A stretch of 64,000 nucleotides of DNA from Ornithinimicrobium sediminis (GCF_021272345.1 NZ_JAJSDQ010000001.1:496001-560000), one strand, 5' to 3'. Positions 55,572 to 63,113 are shown, counted from the stretch's first letter. Translations and numbers: made by a program. Notes: generated from the sequence alone by a model not told the origin.

Positions 55572-55599
55572 GCACCACGTGCCCCAGTGCGGGCGCCCA

Positions 55600-55867
55600 G
55601 TCGAGAAGCGCACTGTTCTGCTGCGGCGCCGGTGACGCCCGAATGTGGATGGAGGAGGAGCTCGGCACCAGGATCAACGGCAACCGCAGCGAGGAGGCGG
55701 TGCCCACCGGTGCCGACGAGATCGCCGTCGCCTGCCCGTTCTGCCGGGTGATGCTGTCCGACGCCCTGACGTCCCAGCAGGCCGCCGGCTCCGCACCCCA
55801 GAACGTCGAGGTCGTGGACGTCGCGCGGATGCTGCTGGCCGCCGTCCGGCGCGGAGCCCCCGCCTGA
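55600..55867 (+). pseudogene. 3' fragment of an iron-sulfur (CCG-domain) oxidoreductase
   Basis: About 85 codons match the C-terminal cysteine-rich domain of LutA/GlpC/HdrB-type (Fe-S)-binding proteins: FCCGAGDARMWMEEELGTRIN, broken as FCCGAG and RMWMEEELG, then EAVPTGADEIAVACPFCRVM and VEVVDVARMLLAAV. The N-terminal ferredoxin and first CCG domain are missing, and the frame enters from the end of the APH gene (4-bp start/stop overlap of the open frame). It is a truncated copy, probably cut when neighbouring cargo was inserted. Confidence 0.65.
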
Positions 55868-55905
55868 CCCCGCCTCCCCCACCCCTTGCGTGGCGGAGTG
55901 CACTT

Positions 55906-55964
55906 TGCGTGCCGGAGTACTCGCTGGAGTGCACTTCAGCACGCAAGGCGGACTCCGGCACGCA
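55906..55964. repeat. Intergenic palindromic repeat (TGCGTGCCGGAGT type)
   Basis: A 13-bp perfect inverted repeat (TGCGTGCCGGAGT at 55906-55918; ACTCCGGCACGCA at 55952-55964). Nearby partial copies occur at 55886 (TTGCGTGGCGGAGTGCACT) and 55926 (GGAGTGCAC). It fills the space between the truncated iron-sulfur gene and the DGPF gene and looks like a REP/MITE-type element. Confidence 0.7.
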
Positions 55965-56092
55965 CGGCGGCGGCGCTGGAAAAATCTTGGATAAGATCCG
56001 GGCCTGGCTGTCGATCCGGTGGCAGGGTGTTCGTCGTCGCTAATGACGGAGCCGGACAGGCCGGCCCGCGACCCAGTGCAGGAGACAGTTCC

Positions 56093-56449
56093 ATGACCAA
56101 GTACGCAATCCTCATCTACGACGACCCGACCGTCTACGAGAACATGTCGCCCGAGGCGTGGGGCGCGCTGGTCGACGCGCACAGCACGTTCACCAAGCAG
56201 GTCTTCGAGCTCGGTGGGTCCCTGGCGGGCGGGGAGGCGCTCGCGCCCACGATGACGGCCACCACGATTAAGGGTGGCGGCACGGTGACGGACGGCCCAT
56301 TCGTCGAGACCAAGGAGGCCCTCGGCGGCTTCTACGTCGTCGAGGCGCGCGACCTCGACCACGCCGTCGAGATCGCCAAGCTGTGCCCGGCCCCCGGCGG
56401 CGGCGTCGAGGTTCGCCCGGTCGTGGATCCGACGATGAACCCGTTCTGA
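56093..56449 (+). CDS. DGPF/YCII-domain protein
   Basis: A 118-residue YCII-fold protein with the DGPF motif (GTVTDGPFVETKEALGGFYVV, broken as VTDGPFVETK and EALGGFYVV) and the N-terminal YAILIYDDP strand. These proteins are encoded directly beside ECF42 sigma factors. Their biochemical role is unknown; some YCII proteins are small dehydrogenases or ligand-binding partners. ATG 56093 is preceded by AGGAGA. Confidence 0.9.
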   Translation: MTKYAILIYDDPTVYENMSPEAWGALVDAHSTFTKQVFELGGSLAGGEALAPTMTATTIKGGGTVTDGPFVETKEALGGFYVVEARDLDHAVEIAKLCPAPGGGVEVRPVVDPTMNPF

Positions 56450-56481
56450 TCGCTCCCAGCGACGAGCCGACCGCGTCCGTC

Positions 56482-57762
56482 ATGCAGGCGGACGCGGTCG
56501 CTGCCGCGCTGGCGCAGGCCCACCGCTCCGAGTGGGCCTTCGTGCTGTCCGCCACGGTGCGCGTCGCGGGCGACCTGGACGTCGCGGAGGAGTGCGTGCA
56601 GGAGGCGTACGTCAGCGCGCTGCAGGCCTGGACCCGGGACGGCGTCCCGGAGCGGCCCGGCGCGTGGCTGACCACGGCGGCGCGGAACAAGGCGCGGGAC
56701 CGGTTGCGTCGCGAGGTCACCCTCCGGCGCAAGCTCCCGCTGCTCGTGGAGCCGGCGACCGTCGATCCGCACGACCCGGCCGACCTGGACTGGCCCGACG
56801 CCGCGGTGCCGGACGACCGGCTCCGGCTGGTGTTCACCTGCTGCCACCCCACCCTCGCCCCCGAGGCCCGCGTCGCCCTCACCCTGCGCCTGGTCTGCGG
56901 CGTTCCCACGCCCGACGTTGCCCGGGCCTTCCTGGTGTCCGAGCCGACGATGGCGGCACGGATCACCCGGGCCAAGAAGAAGATCTCCGAAGCGCGGATC
57001 CCCTACCGGGTCCCGAGCCGGGCGGAGCTGCCCGAGCGCCTGGACAGCGTGCTCACCGCCGTCCACCTGCTCTTCAGCACCGGCCACACGGCCGGCGAGG
57101 GGGACGCGCTCGTCCGTGCGGAGCTCTGCGACCGGGCCCTGTACCTCGCGCGCACCCTCGCCGCGCTGCTCCCCGAGCAGGCCGAGACCCGCGGCCTGCT
57201 GGGCCTGCTGCTCCTCACCGACGCGCGCCGGGCCACCCGGACCGACGAGCAGGGTCAGCTGCTCCTGCTCGCCGACCAGGACCGGACGCGCTGGGACCAG
57301 CGCGCGATTCTGGAGGGGCTCACAGTGACGGCCGGGGCGCTGGCCTCCGGCCCACCGGGGCGGCTCACCCTGCAGGCGGCGATCGCCGGCGTGCACGCGA
57401 TGGCACCGTCCCTCGAGCAGACCGACTGGCCGCGCGTCGTGCACCTCTACGACCGGCTGCTCGCGGTGTGGAACACCCCGGTGGTCGCGCTCAACCGGGC
57501 CGCCGCCGTGGCGTTCGCCGACGGTCCGGCCGCCGCCCTGCCGCTCCTCGACGAGCTGGCGACCGATCCCCGGCTCGCCGACTACCCCTACCTTCCCGCC
57601 ACCCGCGCCGACCTGCTGCGCCGCCTCGGCGACGCCGCCGGCGCGGCTCAGTCGTACCGGCGCGCGATGGAGCTCACGGCGAACGCCGCGGAGCGCGCCT
57701 TCCTAGAGCAGCGCCTGGCCGAGGTCAGCCGCGCCGCCGGCGCCGAGCCCCCGCCCGGCTGA
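56482..57762 (+). CDS. ECF42-type RNA polymerase sigma factor
   Basis: A 426-residue extracytoplasmic-function sigma factor. Region 2 includes LDVAEECVQEAYVSALQAW and the PERPGAWLTTAARNKARDRL helix; region 4 is in RVALTLRLVCGVPTPDVARAF with the recognition helix VSEPTMAARITRAKKKI. A long C-terminal TPR-like domain (about residues 190-420) is typical of ECF42 and replaces an anti-sigma factor as the control element. It lies 32 nt after the DGPF gene, the diagnostic pairing. ATG 56482 is the best start, although its ribosome site is weak. Confidence 0.92.
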   Translation: MQADAVAAALAQAHRSEWAFVLSATVRVAGDLDVAEECVQEAYVSALQAWTRDGVPERPGAWLTTAARNKARDRLRREVTLRRKLPLLVEPATVDPHDPADLDWPDAAVPDDRLRLVFTCCHPTLAPEARVALTLRLVCGVPTPDVARAFLVSEPTMAARITRAKKKISEARIPYRVPSRAELPERLDSVLTAVHLLFSTGHTAGEGDALVRAELCDRALYLARTLAALLPEQAETRGLLGLLLLTDARRATRTDEQGQLLLLADQDRTRWDQRAILEGLTVTAGALASGPPGRLTLQAAIAGVHAMAPSLEQTDWPRVVHLYDRLLAVWNTPVVALNRAAAVAFADGPAAALPLLDELATDPRLADYPYLPATRADLLRRLGDAAGAAQSYRRAMELTANAAERAFLEQRLAEVSRAAGAEPPPG

Positions 57763-57817
57763 AAACGGCGGGCTTTGAAAGTCATGGGCGACCGCAGGAG
57801 GTAGTCCGCACAAGCAT

Positions 57818-57857
57818 CCGGATCTGCCGCACCGCGGACGTTCAGGTTTCAAACCTG
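57818..57857. repeat. Dispersed 26-bp motif plus palindrome
   Basis: CCGGATCTGCCG, 5 bp, then CGGACGTTC (57818-57843) match 43448-43473 with identical spacing. The motif is followed directly by a perfect palindrome CAGGTTT-C-AAACCTG (57843-57857). The rest of 57763-58030 holds no supportable gene. Confidence 0.55.
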
Positions 57858-58030
57858 CTGTTGACGGCGTCCTCGGTGTGAACGAGGCGCTCTGGCAGCT
57901 GGGTTCCGCGACCGGGCTGTCGGCGGCCCGTGGAGATGGCGCCACCTCCACAGGCCCAGGGCGAGACCGTCCCGGGCCCTTCCACACGACGGACAGACCG
58001 TCGCGGTAGACCAGGCCGCCCGCCGGCCCG

Positions 58031-58103
58031 GGGCCCCAGCTGGACTCGAACCCGCGCTACCGGACTGAGAATCCGACGTCGTGGGCCGCGAGACGATGGG
58101 GCA
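58031..58103 (-). pseudogene. Degenerate tRNA-Glu (anticodon CTC)
   Basis: Read on the minus strand, 73 nt fold as tRNA-Glu: D-arm GTCTCGCGGCCCACGAC, anticodon loop TTCTCAG (CTC) with a stem closed by a T-G pair, variable TAGC, T-loop TTCGAGT. The first acceptor pair (T-C) and the third T-stem pair (G-A) are mismatched. Either it is a decayed tRNA or an old attachment-site fragment carried by an element. It abuts the acyltransferase gene by 16 nt. Confidence 0.55.
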
Positions 58104-58119
58104 AGCATGAGTCGAACGG

Positions 58120-59229
58120 TCACGGCCTGACGTAGACCTTGGCCCGGTGCAACAGCATCGCGATCCCCCACCAGAGCACCAGGCTCAGGACGACGAAGCC
58201 GGCCCCTGGCCCGCCCGGGAGGGGCACCCACTCTCCCAGCCGCTGCGCGATCGACGGGTCACCGTTGCGGATCAGCAGCACCGCAAGCAGGTGTGAGCCG
58301 AAGTAGACCAGCAACGACTGCCGACCGAGGGCGACCAACGGCCAGGTCGCGCGGTCCCGCGCCCGGACCCCTCGCTCCCGCATCAGGACGTCGAAGGTGA
58401 CATAGGCGACCAGGAGGATGACCAACCCCAGGGCTCCGGCGAGCAGCGAGAAGCTGGGTGTCCAGAGCCGCTTGAAGGGCTCCACCACCGTGGCCAGTGC
58501 GGCGCCTGCTGCGGCGCAGTAGACGGTCCAGACGGCCAGCCGCACCACCCCTACCCGCGGCGAGCCGCGCCGGGCGTCCAGCACGAGGTGTCCGGCGGTG
58601 GTTCCCGCGGCGGCGGTGAGGAACGCACCGGCGATCGCCACCACTCCTTCGGGGTCGTGTCCGAGACGGCCCTGGGCGTACATGTGCTCCCCGAGGAGAC
58701 GGCCGTCGATCCACCGCGACGGGTTGCACTCCGGCGTGAGCAGGGAGCCGGGACACTGCTGCTCCGCCCAGAGGTAGGCCAGGGTGCTGACCAGGACCGT
58801 GACCACGGTGATCACCGCCCACCCACGCGAGGTGCGAGTCACCTGGTGCAGCGCCGCCGCGACCAGGACCAGGACCGCGTACAGCTGCAGCACGCCGGTC
58901 AAGCGCAGGGTCGAGAGCTGGTAGTGGTCGCCGTGCACCGCGGTATAGAGCACTCCCACCGACAGCAGCACGAGCACTCGCCGGACGGTCACCGTGGTCG
59001 GCGTCGGACTGCGGTAGGCGAAGGCCAGCCCGACTCCGGACAGGGTCACGAAGAGCGGAAAGATCAAGTCGTAGGGGGTCACCCCGAACCAGGCAGGGTG
59101 GCGCATCCAGGGCGCTACCGGCGGCAACGCTGAGGCGGTGGTCACGGAGGCAATGAGGAAGAGTCCGCGCGCCACGTCCAGCGACATGATCCGGGGACGG
59201 GCGGGTGCACTTGGGGCACTTGTCGTCAC
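58120..59229 (-). CDS. Membrane acyltransferase (HGSNAT/DUF1624-like)
   Basis: A 369-residue protein with about ten membrane segments. It opens with the family signature RIMSLDVARGLFLIASV, then FGVTPYDLIFPLFVTLSGVG and a conserved GDHYQLSTLRLTGVLQLYA, and has LLVYFGSHLLAVLL near the C-terminus. Such proteins move acetyl groups across the membrane onto sugars. The GTG start overlaps the stop of the PIG-L deacetylase gene by 4 nt, which suggests that the two modify the same surface glycan, one removing and one adding acyl groups. Confidence 0.78.
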   Translation of the reverse strand: MTTSAPSAPARPRIMSLDVARGLFLIASVTTASALPPVAPWMRHPAWFGVTPYDLIFPLFVTLSGVGLAFAYRSPTPTTVTVRRVLVLLSVGVLYTAVHGDHYQLSTLRLTGVLQLYAVLVLVAAALHQVTRTSRGWAVITVVTVLVSTLAYLWAEQQCPGSLLTPECNPSRWIDGRLLGEHMYAQGRLGHDPEGVVAIAGAFLTAAAGTTAGHLVLDARRGSPRVGVVRLAVWTVYCAAAGAALATVVEPFKRLWTPSFSLLAGALGLVILLVAYVTFDVLMRERGVRARDRATWPLVALGRQSLLVYFGSHLLAVLLIRNGDPSIAQRLGEWVPLPGGPGAGFVVLSLVLWWGIAMLLHRAKVYVRP

Positions 59230-60308
59230 GGGGCGAACACCTCGTAGGACTGCACGCGCGAGAAGAAGACCTCGGTGCTTTGCAACGGCAGCTCCCCCAC
59301 CCGCCAGACGTCGGGGAAGGCGAGCCAGCCGTAAATGCGCTGGTGACTGCCCAGGCGACGGGCACTGTCGGCGTCGCCGGGACCCAGCTCCATGAAGGCG
59401 TCGTAGACCTTGGGCGGTAACGCGCGGTGCTCGTTCGCTGCCGGGTCGTAGGGGTGGGTCACCAGGAAGGCACCCTCCGTGGCGCGCGGAGCCAGTGCCC
59501 TGGCGGCTTCATGGGTGGCCCGGTGGTCATCGTGCGCGTAACCGTAACCCTGCTCCCCGTCGGGACAGAGCGCCGGCTGGGCACAGTCCTTTGAGCCGGT
59601 CGCGTCGGCGCCGACATAGGCGGAGGAGGTGATCCGGGTCAGCGGCAGGTCCGGCAGCTCGGTCCCGGCCAGCGCGAGCACATGGTCGACCGCCTCGCGC
59701 ACCGACTCGGGGGTGAGCTGTGTGTCGCCCAGGTCGAGAGCGATGACGGTGACCCCGCTGCCGCGCACCACTGTCGCCGAGTCTCCTCCAACAGTGGTGG
59801 TGACCTCCTGCGCGTCGGTGAGGTCCATCGACGGCGTGTGTTCGGAGGCCTCTCGAAGCGACTCCTGGAACGCGTTCCACCGTGCCTGCCGACAGGCTGG
59901 GGTGTCCCGCCCCGTAGTGGGATCCGGAGTGGGGTGCTCCTCGCCGAGCTCGGCCTGCAGATGGCGCTGGAGTCCTTCTGCTGTGCAGCGGATGGTCTGC
60001 TCTCCCTGGGTGAGCAGCACCAGTACGGGGTACAGGTCGGAGCCCTCCGCGAGCGAGGTCCACCCGGACAGTTCGTCGTCTGCGTGTGGCACGAGATACA
60101 GGTGCAGTCCTTCAGCGCGGTCTTCGGTCACCACCTGCGTTGAGTGCACCTCGGGCACCACCCTGGACAACGCGAACTCCTGGACTGTCTGGGCCGGCCG
60201 CAGCAGGAAGCTGGTCGTGACCGTGACCACGACCAGCGCCATCGCCAGGGCCGCGGCCACTACCCACCAGGCCGGGCCTCGACGGGGAGCACGGCGGGCG
60301 GAAGGCAT
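59226..60308 (-). CDS. PIG-L/LmbE-family N-deacetylase, membrane-anchored
   Basis: A 360-residue protein with one N-terminal transmembrane helix (residues 13-36) and an extracytoplasmic LmbE-like domain. Zinc ligands and catalytic residues are in VPHADDE (73-79) and AHDDHRATHEAA near residue 265. LmbE/PIG-L enzymes remove N-acetyl groups from GlcNAc-linked substrates. It is the middle gene of a likely three-gene unit (small membrane protein, deacetylase, acyltransferase) on the minus strand. ATG 60308 precedes the basic n-region directly. Confidence 0.85.
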   Translation of the reverse strand: MPSARRAPRRGPAWWVVAAALAMALVVVTVTTSFLLRPAQTVQEFALSRVVPEVHSTQVVTEDRAEGLHLYLVPHADDELSGWTSLAEGSDLYPVLVLLTQGEQTIRCTAEGLQRHLQAELGEEHPTPDPTTGRDTPACRQARWNAFQESLREASEHTPSMDLTDAQEVTTTVGGDSATVVRGSGVTVIALDLGDTQLTPESVREAVDHVLALAGTELPDLPLTRITSSAYVGADATGSKDCAQPALCPDGEQGYGYAHDDHRATHEAARALAPRATEGAFLVTHPYDPAANEHRALPPKVYDAFMELGPGDADSARRLGSHQRIYGWLAFPDVWRVGELPLQSTEVFFSRVQSYEVFAP

Positions 60309-60318
60309 GGGTTCGAGC

Positions 60319-60591
60319 CTAAGTGTCCTCGGCCGTCGCCCTGGTGACCTCCCAAGGCGTGGCGCTCCCCAGGCAGGTCTGGTCTCTTCGCGCCTCGCGG
60401 ATCGCGTGGCGGACGGCCGCTCTCACCACCAAATAGAGGATGAAGGTTGTGATGATCACCTGCAGGAGCAGGAGGAGCGTTTCAGGCCCGGAGATGTTCA
60501 GGCGTGTGGACGCTACCTGCCGGCCGAGTCGCCCGCAGAAGTGTCCCCTGTGTCGGTTGTCTTCACCCCGACCAGCACGAGCAAGACCCAC
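60319..60591 (-). CDS. Small membrane protein upstream of the PIG-L gene
   Basis: A frame of up to 90 codons with a single hydrophobic helix (ETLLLLLQVIITTFILYLVV) followed by a basic stretch. ATG 60591 is the only canonical start but leaves a non-protein-like 25-residue N-terminus; a start near LNISGPE would fit better. It ends 10 nt before the deacetylase ATG. Moderate support only. Confidence 0.4.
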   Translation of the reverse strand: MGLARAGRGEDNRHRGHFCGRLGRQVASTRLNISGPETLLLLLQVIITTFILYLVVRAAVRHAIREARRDQTCLGSATPWEVTRATAEDT

Positions 60592-60763
60592 GCCTCAAGG
60601 CGGGCTTTGACGAGGCTATCCGACCCATCCGCTATTGCCGCGGATCTACCGGTTGCTGCTCAGGAGTCATGCCCAGCACGGGGCCCGGATCCCGTGCTCG
60701 AGCTGATGGGCCGCCTCGATCTCTCGAGCGCGGCGCAACGAGGGCCGCTGGCACTGGCAAGCC

Positions 60764-61036
60764 CTACTCGTAGTGAGTCCACATCCGCAGCACGTGGACA
60801 ACGCGCTCTTCCGGGAGCACCTCGTAGACGAGTCGGTGCTGAATATTGATCCGCCGCGAGTAACAGCCGGCGAGGTCACCCACTAGCTTCTCGTAGCGCG
60901 GGGGCGTGGCGAACGGGTCCTCGGCCAGGATGTCCAGGAGGTCCTGCGTCTTCTTCTTCAGGCCTGACGACGCTATCTTCTTGGCATCCTTCTGGGCCTG
61001 GCACGAGTAGACCAGGGCCCAGGATGTATCGCTCAC
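60764..61036 (-). CDS. yoeB: YoeB/Txe-family toxin
   Basis: A 90-residue RelE-superfamily mRNA endonuclease that cleaves mRNA on the ribosome. It shows KDAKKIASSGLKKKTQDLLD, then DPFATPPRYEKLVGDLAGCY, SRRINIQHRLVYEV and a C-terminal VLRMWTHYE, with the arginine, histidine and tyrosine characteristic of YoeB. Its ATG overlaps the antitoxin stop by 4 nt. The pair sits at the right end of the element, where toxin-antitoxin genes often stabilise it. Confidence 0.92.
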   Translation of the reverse strand: MSDTSWALVYSCQAQKDAKKIASSGLKKKTQDLLDILAEDPFATPPRYEKLVGDLAGCYSRRINIQHRLVYEVLPEERVVHVLRMWTHYE

Positions 61037-61275
61037 CAGTCGAGTTCGGTGGACCCAGACTCAACACCCTCGGCTCGGGCCTGACGGATTGACTCGGACA
61101 GGCCAGGGACCGACTCCAGGAACAGGGTCTCCTGGATCGCTCGCCAATCGTCCTCTCCGATCAGCACAGCGTTGCCCCGCTGACCAGTGATGGTCAGCGG
61201 CTCAGACTCCTGGTTCACCTGGTCGATCAGCCGGTACAGATTCGCTCGGGCCGTCGTCGCGCTCACAGCGGTCAT
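61033..61275 (-). CDS. yefM: YefM/Phd-family antitoxin
   Basis: An 80-residue antitoxin: N-terminal DNA-binding fold (AVSATTARANLYRLIDQVNQ, then PLTITGQRGNAVLIGEDDW) and an acidic C-terminal toxin-binding tail (SIRQARAEGVESGSTELDW). ATG 61275 is chosen because MTAVSATTARANLYRL is the family start. It probably represses its own promoter upstream, toward 61276-61380. Confidence 0.92.
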   Translation of the reverse strand: MTAVSATTARANLYRLIDQVNQESEPLTITGQRGNAVLIGEDDWRAIQETLFLESVPGLSESIRQARAEGVESGSTELDW

Positions 61276-61383
61276 ATCACCCACCTCCACAGCAACCGTA
61301 CGCTATCCCGTACGGATCAACAAGAGCCCCGCTTGCATGCCTCGGCCGACGGTCCATGAGGCACGGCACCAGCAGCCGACGTG

Positions 61384-61431
61384 TGGGACGTCAGTGGGAC
61401 GTCACCACCTTGAGAGGCCCACTACGTCCCA
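61384..61431. promoter_or_regulatory. Integrase arm-type sites, right end
   Basis: Direct TGGGACGT copies at 61384 and 61395 (11 bp apart) and one inverted copy (ACGTCCCA) at 61424-61431. They lie 73-120 bp inside the right core, mirroring the pair at 37773-37791 near the left core. Confidence 0.6.
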
Positions 61432-61503
61432 GTGTCGACCACATGCTCTAGGCCTTTGACCAGGCAAGACTCGGCGTGGCGCTCGTCGCGTCCCTCCCCA
61501 GGT

Positions 61504-61550
61504 CGCTCTCCTAAAGCGGGTGTCGCAGGTTCGAATCCTGCCGGGGGCAC
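61504..61550 (+). repeat. Right attachment site (attR core)
   Basis: An exact 47-bp copy of the 3' part of tRNA-Arg(CCT). The 5' part of the tRNA is missing, so it is not a functional tRNA. The next 20 bp still resemble the sequence inside the left end, which fits the presence of a second related element beyond. Confidence 0.88.
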
Positions 61551-61599
61551 GTTGTGTCTGTGCAGGTCAGACGCAGCCGCCTCCCCGCCGTCGGTCACT

Positions 61600-61800
61600 A
61601 TCGGGCTGAGCCTGGCACGGACTGGTGCCTGGATGGTGCCCGAAGCGGCGCGGTTGATCCGCTCGATGTCGGCCCGCTCGGCGTCGGTGCCCCTAAGGTG
61701 CCCGTAAGTGTCCAGCGTCAGTTTCGTGGGGCTGTGGCCGAGCCAGACGGCGATGGTCTTGATGTCCACCCCGGTGGCGATCCACAGGATGTGTGGCAGT
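61600..61800 (-). pseudogene. C-terminal relic of a second tyrosine integrase
   Basis: About 53 codons (61635-61793) match the C-terminus of the intact integrase: IATGVDIKTIAVWLGHSP, then TKLTLDTYGHLRGTDAER, including the catalytic histidine and tyrosine. The rest of the gene is gone and the original stop is lost; the frame runs on through the attachment core. It occupies the same place relative to the core at 61504 that the intact gene has at 37735, so it belongs to an older, second element. Confidence 0.8.
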
Positions 61801-61989
61801 AGAAGCTGTGGGTGGACCGGTTCCATCCGTGCTGTCCGACCGTTCGGCGGTCGAGGTGTCACCGCGTGTGCTGGGCGCGGCTATGGGCTGGTCACGGACC
61901 AGCGTCGCGGCCCACGAGTCTGGCTGCGGAACCGTGTACGGTGAGGCGGGCGAGGTGCGCGGGCAGGCGGTTCGTGTCACGATCCGGAG

Positions 61990-62478
61990 ATGATAGGGAA
62001 GCACGCCCAGTCCTCTTCTCCACTGGATGAGCCGCCGGTCGAGCTTGCGGGGAAGCCGTTCTTCGCCGAGACCGTGACGTTGCTGAGGGCCGTTCGTGAC
62101 CACGACTTCGACACGTTGGCACGGCTGTGCGATGACGACTTCGGGATCGTCGACATCGCGCCTGATGGGTCCGGTGTGCCTATTCGGACACGTGCGGAGT
62201 GGGAGGCATGGTTTCGGGACTCGCTGTTCCCCAGGCTGGAGCAGATGGGGGCCTCTACCGACAGCGAGATCACTGGCTATGAGGCGCTGCGCAACGGCGA
62301 TCTCGGCTATGGCGTGCTTGATTTTCGCCAGACCCTGACCGTGGCCGGGCTGACGGCCACGTTCGACTGCATTGCCACGCTGATCTGGAAGCAGACCCCG
62401 GCAGGGTGGAAGGAGTCTCGCTGGCACTGCTCGGTCATTTCGTCAGATGTGCCTGCGGCTCTTCAGGCAGCGACGTAG
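61990..62478 (+). CDS. SnoaL-like (NTF2-fold) protein
   Basis: A 162-residue protein with an NTF2/SnoaL-type cone fold: FFAETVTLLRAVRDHDFDTLARLC, broken here as LLRAVRDHDFDTLARLC, then the DDDFGIVDIAPDGSGVPIRT strand pair and GWKESRWHCSVISSD at the end. Such proteins are small polyketide cyclases, hydrolases or ligand binders. ATG 61990 is used. It follows the integrase relic and probably belongs to the second element. Confidence 0.7.
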   Translation: MIGKHAQSSSPLDEPPVELAGKPFFAETVTLLRAVRDHDFDTLARLCDDDFGIVDIAPDGSGVPIRTRAEWEAWFRDSLFPRLEQMGASTDSEITGYEALRNGDLGYGVLDFRQTLTVAGLTATFDCIATLIWKQTPAGWKESRWHCSVISSDVPAALQAAT

Positions 62479-63113
62479 ATCACGGTCACGGCAGACCGAG
62501 ACAGAACGCATCGATCCAGATGTTGTTCAACAAGTGATTCCGGGTGTGCGCCCAGGCAGAACAAGTCTAGGCATATGACGGCGACTCGTGGTCGCGTCGT
62601 GACTTGGTGATGGGCCTGGACCTTGAGCGCGACCAGACGTCACCGCTTTGCTGATCCAGGACTGCACGTCAAGCAGGCGCCAGGCGCACCGCATCGCCTC
62701 GCATCACGTGAGGGTCCCGCCCCTGGCTGCTGTTGGGAGTGTGATCAGGTACAGGTACCGCACACCAAGGACTACGCGTGTGACCTCACCGGGAACGTCC
62801 TCGTCCTCAACCTGGTCCGGGCGTCGATAGTGAACGCCAGGCGTCGACGCGCCCCCCGCGACGGACACTGGGCTGTCATCCCCACTGGCCTCCATATCGA
62901 GCCCGCCCGCGTCGGCAACGAAACCGCGCAGACCGCCACCGGTCGGGCACGCGGAGCGAAGATCACTCGTACGACATCGCCGATGTGCTGCCATGGCAGT
63001 GAGCGCCGTCCCGCTTGAGCTACGACGCCGTGAGGTTGACCCCAGATGTGCGCTCCTAGGGCTCGGGGAACACAGAACCTTGCACGCGGCAGACATCCCA
63101 GGTTCTGGTTCTG
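62479..63113. other. Decayed or gene-free stretch
   Basis: About 635 bp without a frame that I can support. Frames of 60-130 codons on both strands have skewed composition and no ribosome site. CAGAACC and GGTTCTG arms near 63072 and 63102 form a loose inverted repeat next to the possible transposase tail. Confidence 0.3.

Larger units (their letters stand above)
37654..61550. mobile_element. Integrated element at tRNA-Arg(CCT), ~23.9 kb
   Basis: Bounded by exact 47-bp direct repeats (37654-37700 and 61504-61550) that comprise the 3' part of tRNA-Arg. Integrase and excisionase-type genes lie just inside the left end, integrase arm-type sites inside both ends, and a MobF relaxase next. There is no coupling protein, VirB/TraG-like or FtsK/TraB-like gene, so it is best read as an integrative mobilisable element or a decayed conjugative one. 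Cargo covers defence-like, modification and stress genes plus a toxin-antitoxin pair at the right end. Confidence 0.85.

Noticed and set aside
37654-61550. A complete self-transmissible conjugative element
   Set aside because: No coupling protein, VirB-type or TraB/FtsK-type gene lies between the att cores.
61504-61576. A second functional tRNA-Arg at the right end
   Set aside because: The 5' acceptor, D-arm and part of the anticodon stem are absent; it is an attachment-site copy.
62623-63018. A 131-codon plus-strand frame
   Set aside because: Skewed composition, no ribosome site and no motif; the region looks decayed.
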